Assembly (NCBI GenBank): GCA_949987565.1
Contig: OX465113.1
Coordinates: forward strand, 9,379,942 to 9,443,941
From: Luidia sarsii
Lineage: Eukaryota > Echinodermata > Asteroidea > Paxillosida > Luidiidae
Direction: 5' to 3'
Length of the DNA: 64,000 bases
The notes below the pieces were generated by a model. It saw nothing but the letters and a program-made list of their open reading frames with translations. It searched no databases and had not been told where the DNA came from. Made by a program: the position numbers and the translations under genes. Shown in pieces: positions 20,024 to 31,600 of the stretch (the stretch's first letter is position 1; each line of letters starts with the position of its first letter).

Positions 20024-20215
20024 TCATTTCCAAGGCTCCGTTACCACAAGGTTGCAGGTTCGATCCCCTGGGATATAACTGAACATTATTTTTTCTTCAA
20101 ATTCCCAAAACAAATTGGGATTAGTTTGCCCTATAGAGATCCATGCATTTGCCCTCTTTGGTAATGGCGTCGCAGTCCCCTTGTCGGCACGCGTCACGCG
20201 ATGTGTGCGCACTCT
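20024..20215 (+). repeat. Possible tRNA-derived SINE fragment
   Basis: GGTTGCAGGTTCGATCCCCT (20049-20068) contains a good B box (GGTTCGATCCC) preceded by a poor A-box region. Sequence after it (CCCTATAGAGATCCATGCATTT) has no protein features. Confidence 0.4.
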
Positions 20216-20474
20216 AATTTATATATAGAGCTCTATGTTGTAGTTTCATGTTAGGTGTTCCACCAGCCTTGTGTTAGTTATGTTAATTTTTGGTTGAACT
20301 AATCAATGTTGAATGGAAACTTTGATTATTAAACTCAACTCTTAAAATGACGCGAGGCAAAATTATTATAAAAACTTAGTGGTTACCCCCCCCCCCTGGT
20401 ATATTTTGATCCGGTGTCATGGCATAAAGTGTCCGTTTTAATAGTGTCCGAGCACAGCATAATTATGCCTACGA

Positions 20475-20720
20475 CGTCCCTTTTCCAAAACCCGGCTTAG
20501 GCTTCGGCTCAGGCTTCGTCTCGGTTATCCAAAAGCCGGAAACACAGGTTGGAGTTCTTTGTTGAAGTTGAAGCTTCGGATTCCTTTTTTCAAAATGCAG
20601 TTTAACGCTCTAAAAACGAAGCCAAAGCTCTTCCATTTTCGTGCATTGCACTCTAAAAAATGTTGCAAACATGTTTCTCCTGGTGAAAGGTCCTGCTAGG
20701 ATCGAAACGTCAGGCCCATG
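20475..20720. repeat. GAAGCC-rich inverted element and family A fragment
   Basis: CCCGGCTTAGGCTTCGGCTC (20487) and GAAGCCAAAGCTCTTCCATT (20620) are weak inverted ends. A family A ribozyme 3' half on the plus strand follows at 20687-20719 (GGTCCTGCTAGGATCGAAAC, GTCAGG). Confidence 0.5.
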
Positions 20721-22500
20721 GAAAATAAAGATGTAATGGTCAGATTCAAGGCCTGCTTAGTCCCTGCATCCCCATCGCACTTGAGCAGTGCAATAATTAT
20801 AGACGAGCCATACACTGAAACCATAATAAACTGTAAGACTCTTAGCAGATTGTGTTCAGAGACCCATTTTAGTGGTATGAACCTCTACTACCCACGTGAA
20901 TAATCGATGAACAGCCGAAAGAGTCTGCAGTGAAAACCCCATGAATGCCGCAAGCAGCTGTGAGCTAAGGTATTCCTTCGGTTGAAAATAGTTCCACTTT
21001 TTAAGTCAGCGCCCGTGTACAAAAGAAAGCTGGTCATTGAAGTTTTATACCCACAAGTAGTGCATGCAACCCTTACAAAGCTCTGAATGGTCGTGGGTGG
21101 TACGAAGCCCTTTCGTTATACCACTTAGAGACCATCGACTGAGCGGGGCGCCAGCAAAGTATAGCTGCAAGAACCGAATACCTCGGTCTTTCCCTCCTCG
21201 ACCTCCAACGAATTCAGTTTCCACGTCTTCTGGAAAATAATTGCAGATACGTACGGACTTCTATACGGTGACTATCCAGTTGAAGGACCGGACAGCACTC
21301 GTGCATTATACATGTCTGCTCACCTGGTGAACTTCGGCTCTGATCGTGACCATCGTATCTCTATCTGTTGAGGACTCGACCTCCGTCCCTCATTGCACAA
21401 GTGTGGGATCTTTGTTTTAGGTGAGTCTCGTGAGTTTTTTTAAAACCCACTGGTTGTTGTATTGATTTGTGTATTTCATTCCCAATCTGTCATGACTCTT
21501 CTTCCGATGAAGTCTGAAGAAGTTTGCTATCTTGCAAGACATAAGTATTTTTAATCGAGAAAGACAACTTAATTCGCTCTGATAATTATGTGCTATCATT
21601 CCTTTTGCTTGTTTCCCCTTTGATCTCCCCTCCCCTCATGTACTATCTGCATCCCACTCCCTTCCATTTTGTCCTTTCTCTGTCTGAAAGAGGGTGACAA
21701 ATTTGATTCCATTATTTTGTAAGTTTTAAGTAATTATAGTCTGTGCTTGCCTTGAATAGTTATTATAACAGTCATCAGATTGAAAATTATTTTTTTGAGA
21801 ATTTTCATTTTCCCAATTGACCTGTTGAGAGGCTGAGACAGCGACCACTCGATCACCACTTCCCTGATTTTTGAAAGCGTGTACCAAGTTGATTGGATTT
21901 TCTTGTTTGATATTAACTGGTCAAGTTATTTCGAATTTTGAGTGAATGCTTGCAGTGCATTCAGAACCCGTTTTGCATGGTTGCTGTTGGGTAAAGATTA
22001 TATATTTTTTGCCCAGATTGAGACGATTTTTTCCGTTCTCCTTAGTTTGATATGGTGAACCCTTTGGGTTATAGATAACGCCAGGTTCTGAGATTTGACT
22101 AGTGCTACCAGGTTCATTTTGTACGCCACGCTACTATTTATTATTATTATAGTCTGTATGCAAGTGTTAGTTGTAGACATTAATCAATGAGAGAACCCGA
22201 CCTAAATGAACGGGACTTCCGTCATCGCTGACTCGGCTGAGACTGAAAAAAAAAAATTACCTCTGCTGTAGCGGTAAGCTCTTTAAAATGTTGGGCTAAA
22301 GATTTGTTAATATTTACAAGAACACACAACTTATGACTGCTAGAACTCGACAGGTTTGTGCTAAAATGTGATGAATGAAAAATACAAATAGAAAACCGTA
22401 ATGGTTGATCCATGTGCAAAAAACTTAAAACTGGCGCTTTTGTCGTCCTAGCAAAAGAGAAATAGCGCCCTCATGTGGTTCGATTTCATCAGCGCAGCGA
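20721..22500. other. Intergenic region with no recognised gene
   Basis: 20721-21420 is of mixed composition without tandem repeats, and ends in a donor-like GTTTTAGGTGAGTC. 21600-21690 is CT-rich like the 3' region of the Penelope-like elements (TTTGATCTCCCCTCCCC). 21700-22200 is AT-rich. No frame longer than about 65 codons carries a recognisable motif. Confidence 0.35.
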
Positions 22501-22524
22501 CTTTTTTACTCTGAAAATCGACAC

Positions 22525-22623
22525 TTCCTATTGGACGAAATCGATACTCGAAGACTACTGCGGCCAATCAGAAGTCTCGTAACATCGAGGGAATAACCAG
22601 CTCGTTCTTCTCCACTTTGCATC
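22525..22623 (+). promoter_or_regulatory. UQCRH proximal promoter
   Basis: An inverted CCAAT (ATTGG, 22530-22534) and a direct CCAAT (22564-22568) lie 60-95 bp before the start codon. The ATG sits in ATCATGGCGATCG, resembling a YY1 site overlapping the start, common in nuclear genes for respiratory-chain proteins. Confidence 0.45.
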
Positions 22624-25600
22624 ATGGCGATCGACGACGAGAGACTTTTCGAGAACGATCCTCCCGAGGTAATTATCAGGCAAAACCATCAAAAAAACAC
22701 CAAGCAAATCTAAAGTTTACTCGCAAATGTGCTCGTGTATCTTTCTGTCTGCATGTTTGGCTGTTTTCCACAGCCAAGTGGGGAGATTTTGCCTGTTTTT
22801 TGGGTGTCCATCCCATTCGCCGGGTTGCCGGCCTCTGCAAACGTTACGTGATGGCTGCCGGCGGGTCACACTAATTGGCGTCAACACGGCGTCAACACAT
22901 TGAAAATTTATCATGCATCGGAAATAAATGCACCAGACTAGGGTCGTTTACATGTACGAAATGAAGGCTTAGTCTTGGGCTTAGTCTGGCTTCATTGGTT
23001 ATAACTTATATTTATCTTATCTTAAAATTTAGTGAATAGTGGGCCCGACGTTCCGATCCTAGCAGTAGGGACTGACATCGTACTACTGCACATCACAACT
23101 GCGCACGGGTACTTCCCCATTCATAATTTCGACGATCGACCGATCGCGCGTTTCCGCTGTTGTATGCTGGGATAGCATGTTGCTACCCACGCTTTGACGG
23201 TGCATTCTTGCCATACGCTGATTGCTGCTAGTGCTACTACCCATCGAAATCCGCCTGAAAATCGGCCGATTTTTGAGCAAGAAACATAAATTTTCAGGTA
23301 AGGAATCCGATTTTTCTTGATTTAGCCTAGGGGTACAGGGGGTGTAGGTATGTTGATGCATGTATTTTTAATCTATAGAATGGCAAAAAAACTACCTAAA
23401 ACAGCTTACCTCAAACGGGTATAGTACATCGCATGCAAACGCAATCAATTTTTTTCTTGGGACTCGCACTTCAACTTTCGATTATCACGGCCTTTCATAT
23501 ATCTTATGCAAGTGGTAGTTACTCGTTTAATAACTAATAATATTGATATCTTAAATAAATTTAAACAATTTGGTGAATTTCTTGTGATAGTTTTGCTGTA
23601 ATTTAAAAGAAAAACGCAATATTTGTATCACGTGACATGTTTGGCGATCACTCATTGGTAGGACATTGCTAACATCGTAGTTGAGGCTGTTCCATCTTGT
23701 AGGCTCACTTCCTATATTTTCATGCTTCGGTTTTTTTTTTTTTTTTTTTTTTGCTTTTTTAAACCAGTTCAAAAATCTTTTTTTTTTTAAGGAAAATATA
23801 ATTTTCATTCCAGAAATGTTTCCTAATTGGCACAGGCTTATATTTTCCCATACTTTCTCTTGACATAAGTTTGTTACACAATATTATTTTTCCATTTTTA
23901 CAGAACTAAGGTCTACTTGATGGAACATCATAAATTGTGTTAATAATTATTTGTAAATGTTTTTTATTATTTGTATTCTTGTTTTCTGTGTTTCACTTTT
24001 ACAGGCTTTGACTGCCATCCCGGTCTGGGTACCATACATGATGGGGGTGACTATAGACGTATGGCGTCTCAGAATTGGCAACTTTTCAGCACGTTCTCCT
24101 AAAGCTCCACATGAGCATTCCTCATGTGAAGCAACAGATACTTCATGTACCTTTGGAGTAGGTATTGGCTGCCGAACCTTTCTCACAAGTCTCATGACTG
24201 TAGCAGTCTTCAATTTGATACCACTTCTAGTTTGTGGAGACATTGAGCTCAATCCTGGGCCAACGCCTCCAACCTTACTTGATGTGGACCTCCTTGAAAA
24301 GTTGAAAACTGCTGACAGTCCAATTGCACCCCTTGATTTTGACCTGCTTAATGGACATGTTATTCAACTGTTAAATTTCCGTAAACAATGTGGAGCTACT
24401 TGGAGTGATTATGCCCAATGGATAATGAAGCTTAAACCGGGTCGTTTGGAAAATGATGTTGGCTGGGCTCGGCGTTTTAACGTCCACTCCAAAACACTTA
24501 CTGCAATGCATGACAAGTTCAAAAAGAGCAAACACCGAAAAGATGTGAAGGAACAATTAGAAGCATGGGAAAAGAATGTGTATGTGTTTCCTGAGATTTC
24601 TGGTCCACGACCTACATGTGAACCTAATCCATCAACATTTGATATCAATGTTCTGAAAATGGAACTTGATACAGTTAAATTACAGAATGAACAGATAGCA
24701 AAAGAAAATGAAGAACTTAAGCAGAAAATTGAAATCCTATCGAAACGACCTGATGAACAATCACAGACACTACAAATGCGTCGTGAAAAATACCATAAGT
24801 CACAGGTCACATCACTTCGCAATGAGAAAAAAAGAATAGAGAGAGACCATGACAAACTTTGCTCAAAAAAACAAAAAATTGACAAAGAACTATCAGAAAC
24901 GAAGGAGGGGTTGTCACAAGCCAAAGATGACATTTCAGTTACTAAAGACGAAGCCCTTGAAACCAATCAACTACTTACAGACCAGATCAATAAACAATTT
25001 GAACTCATAAAACAATTAAGGGAATACAATGCAGCATTAAAATCAAATCTGGAGGAGGCAAACAGTAAAATATATAAGACCAAGCATGTGGATACAAATG
25101 GTAAGATGTCTTACAGGCCAGAAGTTCGGACATGTATCTATAAGTTGCTCCAGTACCATATAAGTTTTGACAATATTGCTGATGTTATCAGTACTGTTCT
25201 TGCAACAGTAGGAAAGACAGCCGACACATTACCATCTGGTAAAACAGTCAGCAGGTTAAATGAAGAGAGACTTCATCTTGCTCAAAAACAACTTCAAACT
25301 TTAACAGATAAAGAAGACCTTACCCTCAGCACCGATGAAACACCAACTTAGGCAGGCGATGTCTATATGACATACACTATAAATGACTCCGAGCAAAATA
25401 CATATGTGTTAGGTCTTCGCGAAATGGTCTCAAAATCGGCTGAGGATACCCTGACAACACTAAAGGAAATCCTAAGTGATATTGATGATATTTGTAGGGA
25501 GGAAGATAATCAACCAACTCAAGATAAAACAGGGCACCAGATTCTTGTGAAAATAAAAAAATACTATGTCTGACCGTGCGGCAACAGAAGCATTGTTTAA

Positions 25601-28600
25601 TAACATGTTGCAAACATTCCGAGAGGAGTGTTTGCCCCTTTACATAAAAGGTTGGAGCAAATTTAGTAAGTCGGCAAAAGAAAAGTTAAGCCATATGAAC
25701 AATTTTTTCTGCGGACTCCACCTCCTTGTAAGTATGGCAGAAACTATATCTTCAGCATTGAAAGAATTTGAAGACCAGCATTTTGATGGCAACAAACCAG
25801 GTGCGCCATCCATACATGTACCTGGAGTTTTTGCTAATCCTGCCGAAAGTGGTACAGTGCGACTAATTCGGACTTGTACAAAGGCACTTGCTAAGGGAGG
25901 TGATGAAAAGTCAGGAGTCCAACGGCACTGGAGAACTTACAAAAAGCGGGAAAACATATCAAAGAATTACTTTCAAGTATTTCGAGGCAATAGGTTCAAT
26001 ATAATTGGCTGTGTGCATTTTTTACATGAAAGTATTTTCTTCTTCCTGGACAAGGTACATAGGACACCCAATAAACTACTCATGGCAGTAAATGCTGACA
26101 TCCAACAGCCAGTTTTTCTTGCTGGATGCAGGGTGCTAGGGTTAATGAATAAGTTGATCACAGCACCTCTGTGGAGGATCACAGAAACCAATGGTCACAT
26201 TTTAGATATGTGTGCCAACTATACAAAGTTACAGACATTTTTTAGTGACTGTTTGATCAGACATACAGAGTTGTTCAAATTCATTAACGGTGAAGTTTCA
26301 CCATTTGATGAGCATTTGATTTCAAATGATGAAGTTTACAACAGCCTCATCAAAGAATCACCCCATGACGAAATCACTTTAACTAAGCATGACCCGATTC
26401 ACCTTAACAGCAATTAATCAACTTTTTGGGAGAGTAGTGAAAGATTATCTGCCTGGTGGGCAATACCATGACTTACAACTGGATAACAAATTTAAAGAAC
26501 AAACATCGTCAGTACCCAAACATAATAAGTTACCAAAGCGAGTGTTTGGGTACCTTGATTTTTTACTAAAAAAGAGCCCAAATGTGAAGTCAATAACAAA
26601 TGAAGCACAAATTGTGTTCACTTTTAATAAAAGAGCAAATTATATAGACACACTATCAACTGAACAGTTGCACAAAGATATCCAGTTGGTCATGACAAAG
26701 AGAAAAGAACTGAAAGAAATGGTAAAACAGCGGGAAGAAGAACGACACAAAGCCCTTTTACTAAAACAAAAAGATAAACAAAACAAACTAGAACAGACAG
26801 AACTGAACAGATTCAAAACCAGGGAAAAACTTGCATCAGTTATTATTGATGCTGAGCTGTGGCAATCAAGAGAAGCCGTTCATGCCAAAATGCAGCAGTG
26901 TGAGTCTGATAGAGAATGCTTCAATGCACTAAAAACTCAAATACAATTTCGAAGGAAACTTCTGCACCAGTACTTGCCCTCAGACAAGGGTTTCATGTTT
27001 TCCAAAGGGGGTAAGGTAAAGGCTTGGACAGAGTTACAAGAACATTTGTTCAGATTTATTGATGCTGCTCTTTCCGTTGCAGAAGGAAAGTCTGTTTCGA
27101 GAACAGTTCAGAATGAACGAACCATCTGTTGCCATGCCCTTGCTTGTTGGAAAACATGTAATTCACTACTTTGTTGAAATTTCAGATGAAAATAATCAGG
27201 AAATTAAAGTTCCATATTCTGGTAGAGTGATAAGCCAAGTCCCGGGTTTTCAAGACTGGTTTAACATAGTATATAAGGATGATGATGCTGTGTACATACT
27301 TACCAGCTGATCAAAGATTATCACGAGCAAAACCTTGAAATTGTTCCAGAATAATAAGACAGATGTATGTTTACTTATGAATTTACACTACACATAAGTG
27401 AATGTTATTTCTTTAATCACGTGCACTACCTCAAACATCATATACCTCATCTCTTGTAGAGTTTGTAATATTCAGTATGTTGGCGAGACCAAAAACACCC
27501 TCAAAAAACGAATCTATGGCCACAGGTCTACTATCAAAACTGGTAAAATGGACACCCCTGTTGGGTATCACTTCAATCTCCCTGATCATTCGATATCAGA
27601 TATGAGTGTACTGGGCATAGAATCACTTGGTCACCGTAATAATGCTGTCTGTCTTAGCCGTGAGAAAATGTGGATGAAGCGTCTTCGGACTATTCAACCA
27701 CATGGTCTCAACATCCAGGAGGGTAATGACTAACACCATGCAGCTTTCTGATAATCCTTCTTTTGTGTTCAGTCCTTCACACTTCTCTCTTTGATCTTTC
27801 CCCCTATTGTCACTAATCCCTACCCCACTCCTTGCCCTTCTCTTTGATCTTTCCCCCTCCTCTCATTAATCCCTACCCTACCCCCTGCCCTTCCCTTTGA
27901 TCTCTCCCTACCAGCTTCACTCTTTGTCCTTTGTTTCTCATCCGTGTCCTATTCACTCTCCCCCTTCCTTCGTGTACATGTATCTGTTTTGTCCTTGTCA
28001 CTCTGCCTTTGAGAAAGGTCCTGCTAGGATCGAAACGTCAGGCCCACTAAATTTTAGATTTAATTAATATTATTGTTAATAACACTCAATGGATTCACAG
28101 TGTTGGTATATTTGTTGAAATACAGTCTGATGAATGGTTACTGGTCTGGATCACTTCTGACATTTGGTTGTTAATTAACCTGCAAGAAGTAGAAACACAA
28201 AAAAAAATTCAATGTCAGTCGAATGGACATTCTTTCAATTCATTGGGGAAAATAAACACCTAATGGTAATTATGCTAGCTGTCTTGTTTTTTTAATGATC
28301 AACAAAGTTCTTAATGTTCTTTATCTCTTTTTTGTTTTCATTTAAATCTCCGATCTTGCAAAACCACAACATCAATGATGGCTTGACGAAAAGTGACCAC
28401 TTCTGTGCCCAATTGTTTACAGTTTTTTGTATACGTAATTGTTTACTTGTTTAATTGTTTAATTGTATTGTTGGTTTTGAGAAGGATGTAAACAAACTAA
28501 ACACTGAATTTAATAGGCACACACTCAGGAGAAATAAAAAAAGTGCTTTTCAGTTTTCACATCGTTTAAAAACACCATATTCTTGCCGAACCATGTTAAT

Positions 28601-31600
28601 TAGATATGTAGTCCTTGTTTTTGATAAGTTTGTTTCCATGGTAACCACAACTAATTAACAATAATGAATTATGTCAGAATTGTTATAAATCAAATCTACT
28701 CTCTCTTGGCTATAACATGTACACAAATGAAGTCGGTACCATTTATGCTTAAAGAGTTATTACATGTTTAATTTGTTTACTTAATTGTTTACCACTTTAT
28801 ATGAGCTGCATTTGAAGTAAACAAATTTAACGCTCGTTTTCTTGTGAACTAATTGTCCCACATTTTGCCAAATTTCTTCTAAATGTTGCATATTTCATAT
28901 AGAATCAATTCCTGTAGTCTGAATGTGATTTGTAATTATTATTTTCTGTATATACTAAAATTAAGGATTTATTGTTTACCTGTGTTTCCATAGTTACGGC
29001 AATTAAATGTCGTCTGCGAAATTGTGTTGCGCACTCGTCAATTACATGTGTTTGTATAGCTGCTTTCGTTTTAAGAAAAAATAAAACATTAAATGCGAAT
29101 TGTTGAACAGCTATTCCTGTTTCTATTTGTTTACCTTTTTGTTTACATGTTCATCGGCCCAAATAAAACAAAAGATGACCCAGATTTTACCAAGTTTTCA
29201 ATAGGCATTTTATAAGAACAAAAGCGCTTCTTGTAAATCTTAAAAATTCCGTAGCTTCACTGTTCATGGTTGGATTTTCACCATCTTGGTGTTGTTTTGT
29301 TCCGAAATTCATACTCTATATAGCTTATTGATTGGAAACAGTAAATTGACAAAGCTAATTTTTTGATGTCAGTCCCTACTAGCAGGACCTTTCTCAAAGG
29401 CAGGAAAGGTCCTGCTAGGATCGAAACGTCAGGCCTACTAAATTTTAAGATTTACATTTTGGTAATTTTAGTCAGTAAGCAGTTTGCAACATTTTTGTAA
29501 TTTGTATATCACCTTTATCTTATCTTGTTATGTCATCACACTCACAGTCACAGGCATATAAAATTAAAAACAAGCATTTGGCCCAGTTTCTTGGTGAATA
29601 CTCTGTACTTATCAAGGCAACAAACCTTTAAATTCGGAAACAAACCACAACCTGGATTTCCAGGTTTTGTGAGACGAAGCCTAAGCCAGAGCCTGAGCCT
29701 TCATTTGGAAACGGCCTAGGATAAATATTATCAGAGAGGATTTGCATTGGGTTTTAGGTATGTCATTTACAAAAGTTGTGTAGCATAATGAATGGTATGG
29801 TCCATATAGCACAGTAGCAATGTGAGGCAAGATGGCTGCCTATTTTGGAGCTTCAGAGAGAGCATTGCAGAAATTAAAATGGGAACAGCCGGCATTTTCT
29901 AGACGCCTCATTTCTCTTTTTCAAGCCCCCAAAAGTGTTTTGGCCAATGGTAAAATGTCTGCTACTGCTTTTGGTAATTTTGAATGCAATGTGGGTGTGT
30001 TGACGCCGTCTTGATGCCAATTACTGAATTAGTGTGACCGCTTTAGGGTGCAGGTAACGACATGCGCACTCTGACTTTTAAATTAAACACTGGAGTAGCT
30101 GAGGGTATACAGATCACAGGGAGAAGATCTGTCACAGGAGTAGTTAAAGGATTTCTCTCCTTCTGAGGCCTAAGACTAAATTAGGCAGGTGTAAGCCACC
30201 TTCTCACCCCTTCAAGTTTACGTGTCTAATTTCTGGTCTCTGATTTTCATATTTTGCAGGACGAAGAGGAGGAGGAGGAGGAGGAGGAAGAGGAGGAGGA
30301 TCTAGTTGTAAGAATACAGTTGCTTACTTTTGGCTTTTATAAATTTTATCGTGTCCTTAAAAATGCAATTCAATATTCTGCTTCATTGTAAAGTAGTAGA
30401 TAATTGTTTCATATGGTAAAACAAATTAATTAAAATTGGGTAATCGGATCCACAAAATGAAACCGGGTACCCAGTCGGGTTTTGGGTAACAGGTTTGTCT
30501 GCCCAGGCTAACTCCCCAATCTTGTAGCCCCTAAACTAAAAATCGGGTAATCGGATCCACACAATGGAACCGGGTACCCATAATCCTCGGTCGGGTGTCG
30601 GGTACCTGGTTCATCTGCCTGGGCTTACTCCCCAATTTTGTAGCCCCTAAACTGAAAATCGGGTACCGGTAATCGGATCCACAAAATGGAACCAGGTACC
30701 CATAATCCTCGATCGGGTTTCGGGTAACAGGTTCGTCTGCCCAAACTTACTCCCCAATCTTGTAGCCCCTAAACTAAAAATCGGGTAATCGGATCCACAC
30801 AATGGAACCGGGCTCCCCTTAATCCTCGGTCGGGTTTTGGGTACACGGTTTATTTACTATCTGCCCAGGCTTACTCCCCAATCTTGTAGCCCCTAAACTA
30901 AAAATCGGGTACCAGAAATCGGATCCACAAAATGGAACCAGGTACCCATAATCCTCGATCGGGTTTTGGGTAACTGGTTCTCCTACCCAACCCAAGCTTA
31001 CTCCCCAATCTAGTCGCACCTAAACTCCAATTTTTTAAATCCACCCCCCCCCCTAGGATCCTCGGGATGAGGTGTTAGACAACTGCCGTGATGATTCTCA
31101 CTGCAGCGGGTACAAGCAGGAGCTGGATGCCTGCACGGAGAGGGTGTCGAGCCGCAGCAACACGGAGGAGACGTGCACGCAGGAGCTCTTTGACTTCATG
31201 CACTGCGTCGACCACTGCGTGAGTTGACAAACAATCAAAATCTGCCTTTGAGAAAGGTCCTGCTAAAGGTTCTGCTAGGATCAAAACATTAGACCCTCCT
31301 GTCTTTTGAAATGTGGATTGGGGTTATTTTAGTAAGTAAGCCTCTTGAGCATGTGCCACGTGATTATTATTGGCCTGTGGCCAAGTCATGGAATTCAACG
31401 AGGGTTTGCCCTGCTCAAAGTGATATCACGTCAGGGCAGGGCAAACCCTCATTGAATTACATTCTCCACATTCTCCTTGATGCAAGCATCATGTTATATC
31501 GATGAAAAGTCATGGAAAAATTGAACACAAATCACACAAATTGTCTTGGGAAAGTTTATTTATTGGCTTGGGAGACTTTATTTATTGTCTTGAGAAAGTT

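Larger units (their letters stand above)
23065..29379 (+). mobile_element. 6.3-kb DNA transposon with 15-bp inverted ends
   Basis: The ends GTAGGGACTGACATC (23065-23079) and GATGTCAGTCCCTAC (29365-29379) are perfect inverted copies, flanked by TAGCA at 23060-23064 and 29380-29384. Rejoining the flanks recreates the usual family A sequence GATCCTAGCAGGACC, which proves the boundaries. With a shared G, 14-bp ends and a 6-bp duplication is an equal reading. It carries one decayed multi-part gene (23957-27310), a Penelope-like fragment (about 27395-28060) and AT-rich 3' sequence. A possible first exon ends at the donor CAGGTAAGG (23296-23304), and an acceptor TTTTACAG precedes 24004. I cannot assign it to a named superfamily. 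Confidence 0.85.
23024..29513. mobile_element. Family A palindromic hammerhead retroelement, split by a DNA transposon
   Basis: A 13-bp direct repeat TTTATCTTATCTT (23011-23023 and 29514-29526) flanks it. Without the transposon the unit is about 170 bp: AAAATTTAGTG, a minus hammerhead (split at 23064/29385), a plus ribozyme 3' half (29402-29440), then the family tail AAGCAGTTTGCAAC (29477-29490). Size and target duplication match the copy at 42659-42825. Confidence 0.75.
22957..29710. repeat. Host inverted-end element, split by nested insertions
   Basis: The left end GAAATGAAGGCTTAGTC... (22957-23010) and the right part (29527-29705, with GGCATATAAAATTAAAAAC, CTTGGTGAATACTCTGTACT, GAAGCCTAAGCCAGAGCCTG) together match the intact copy at 14838-15062. 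It is the oldest layer in UQCRH intron 1; the layers 23024-29513 and 23065-29379 were inserted later. Confidence 0.7.
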
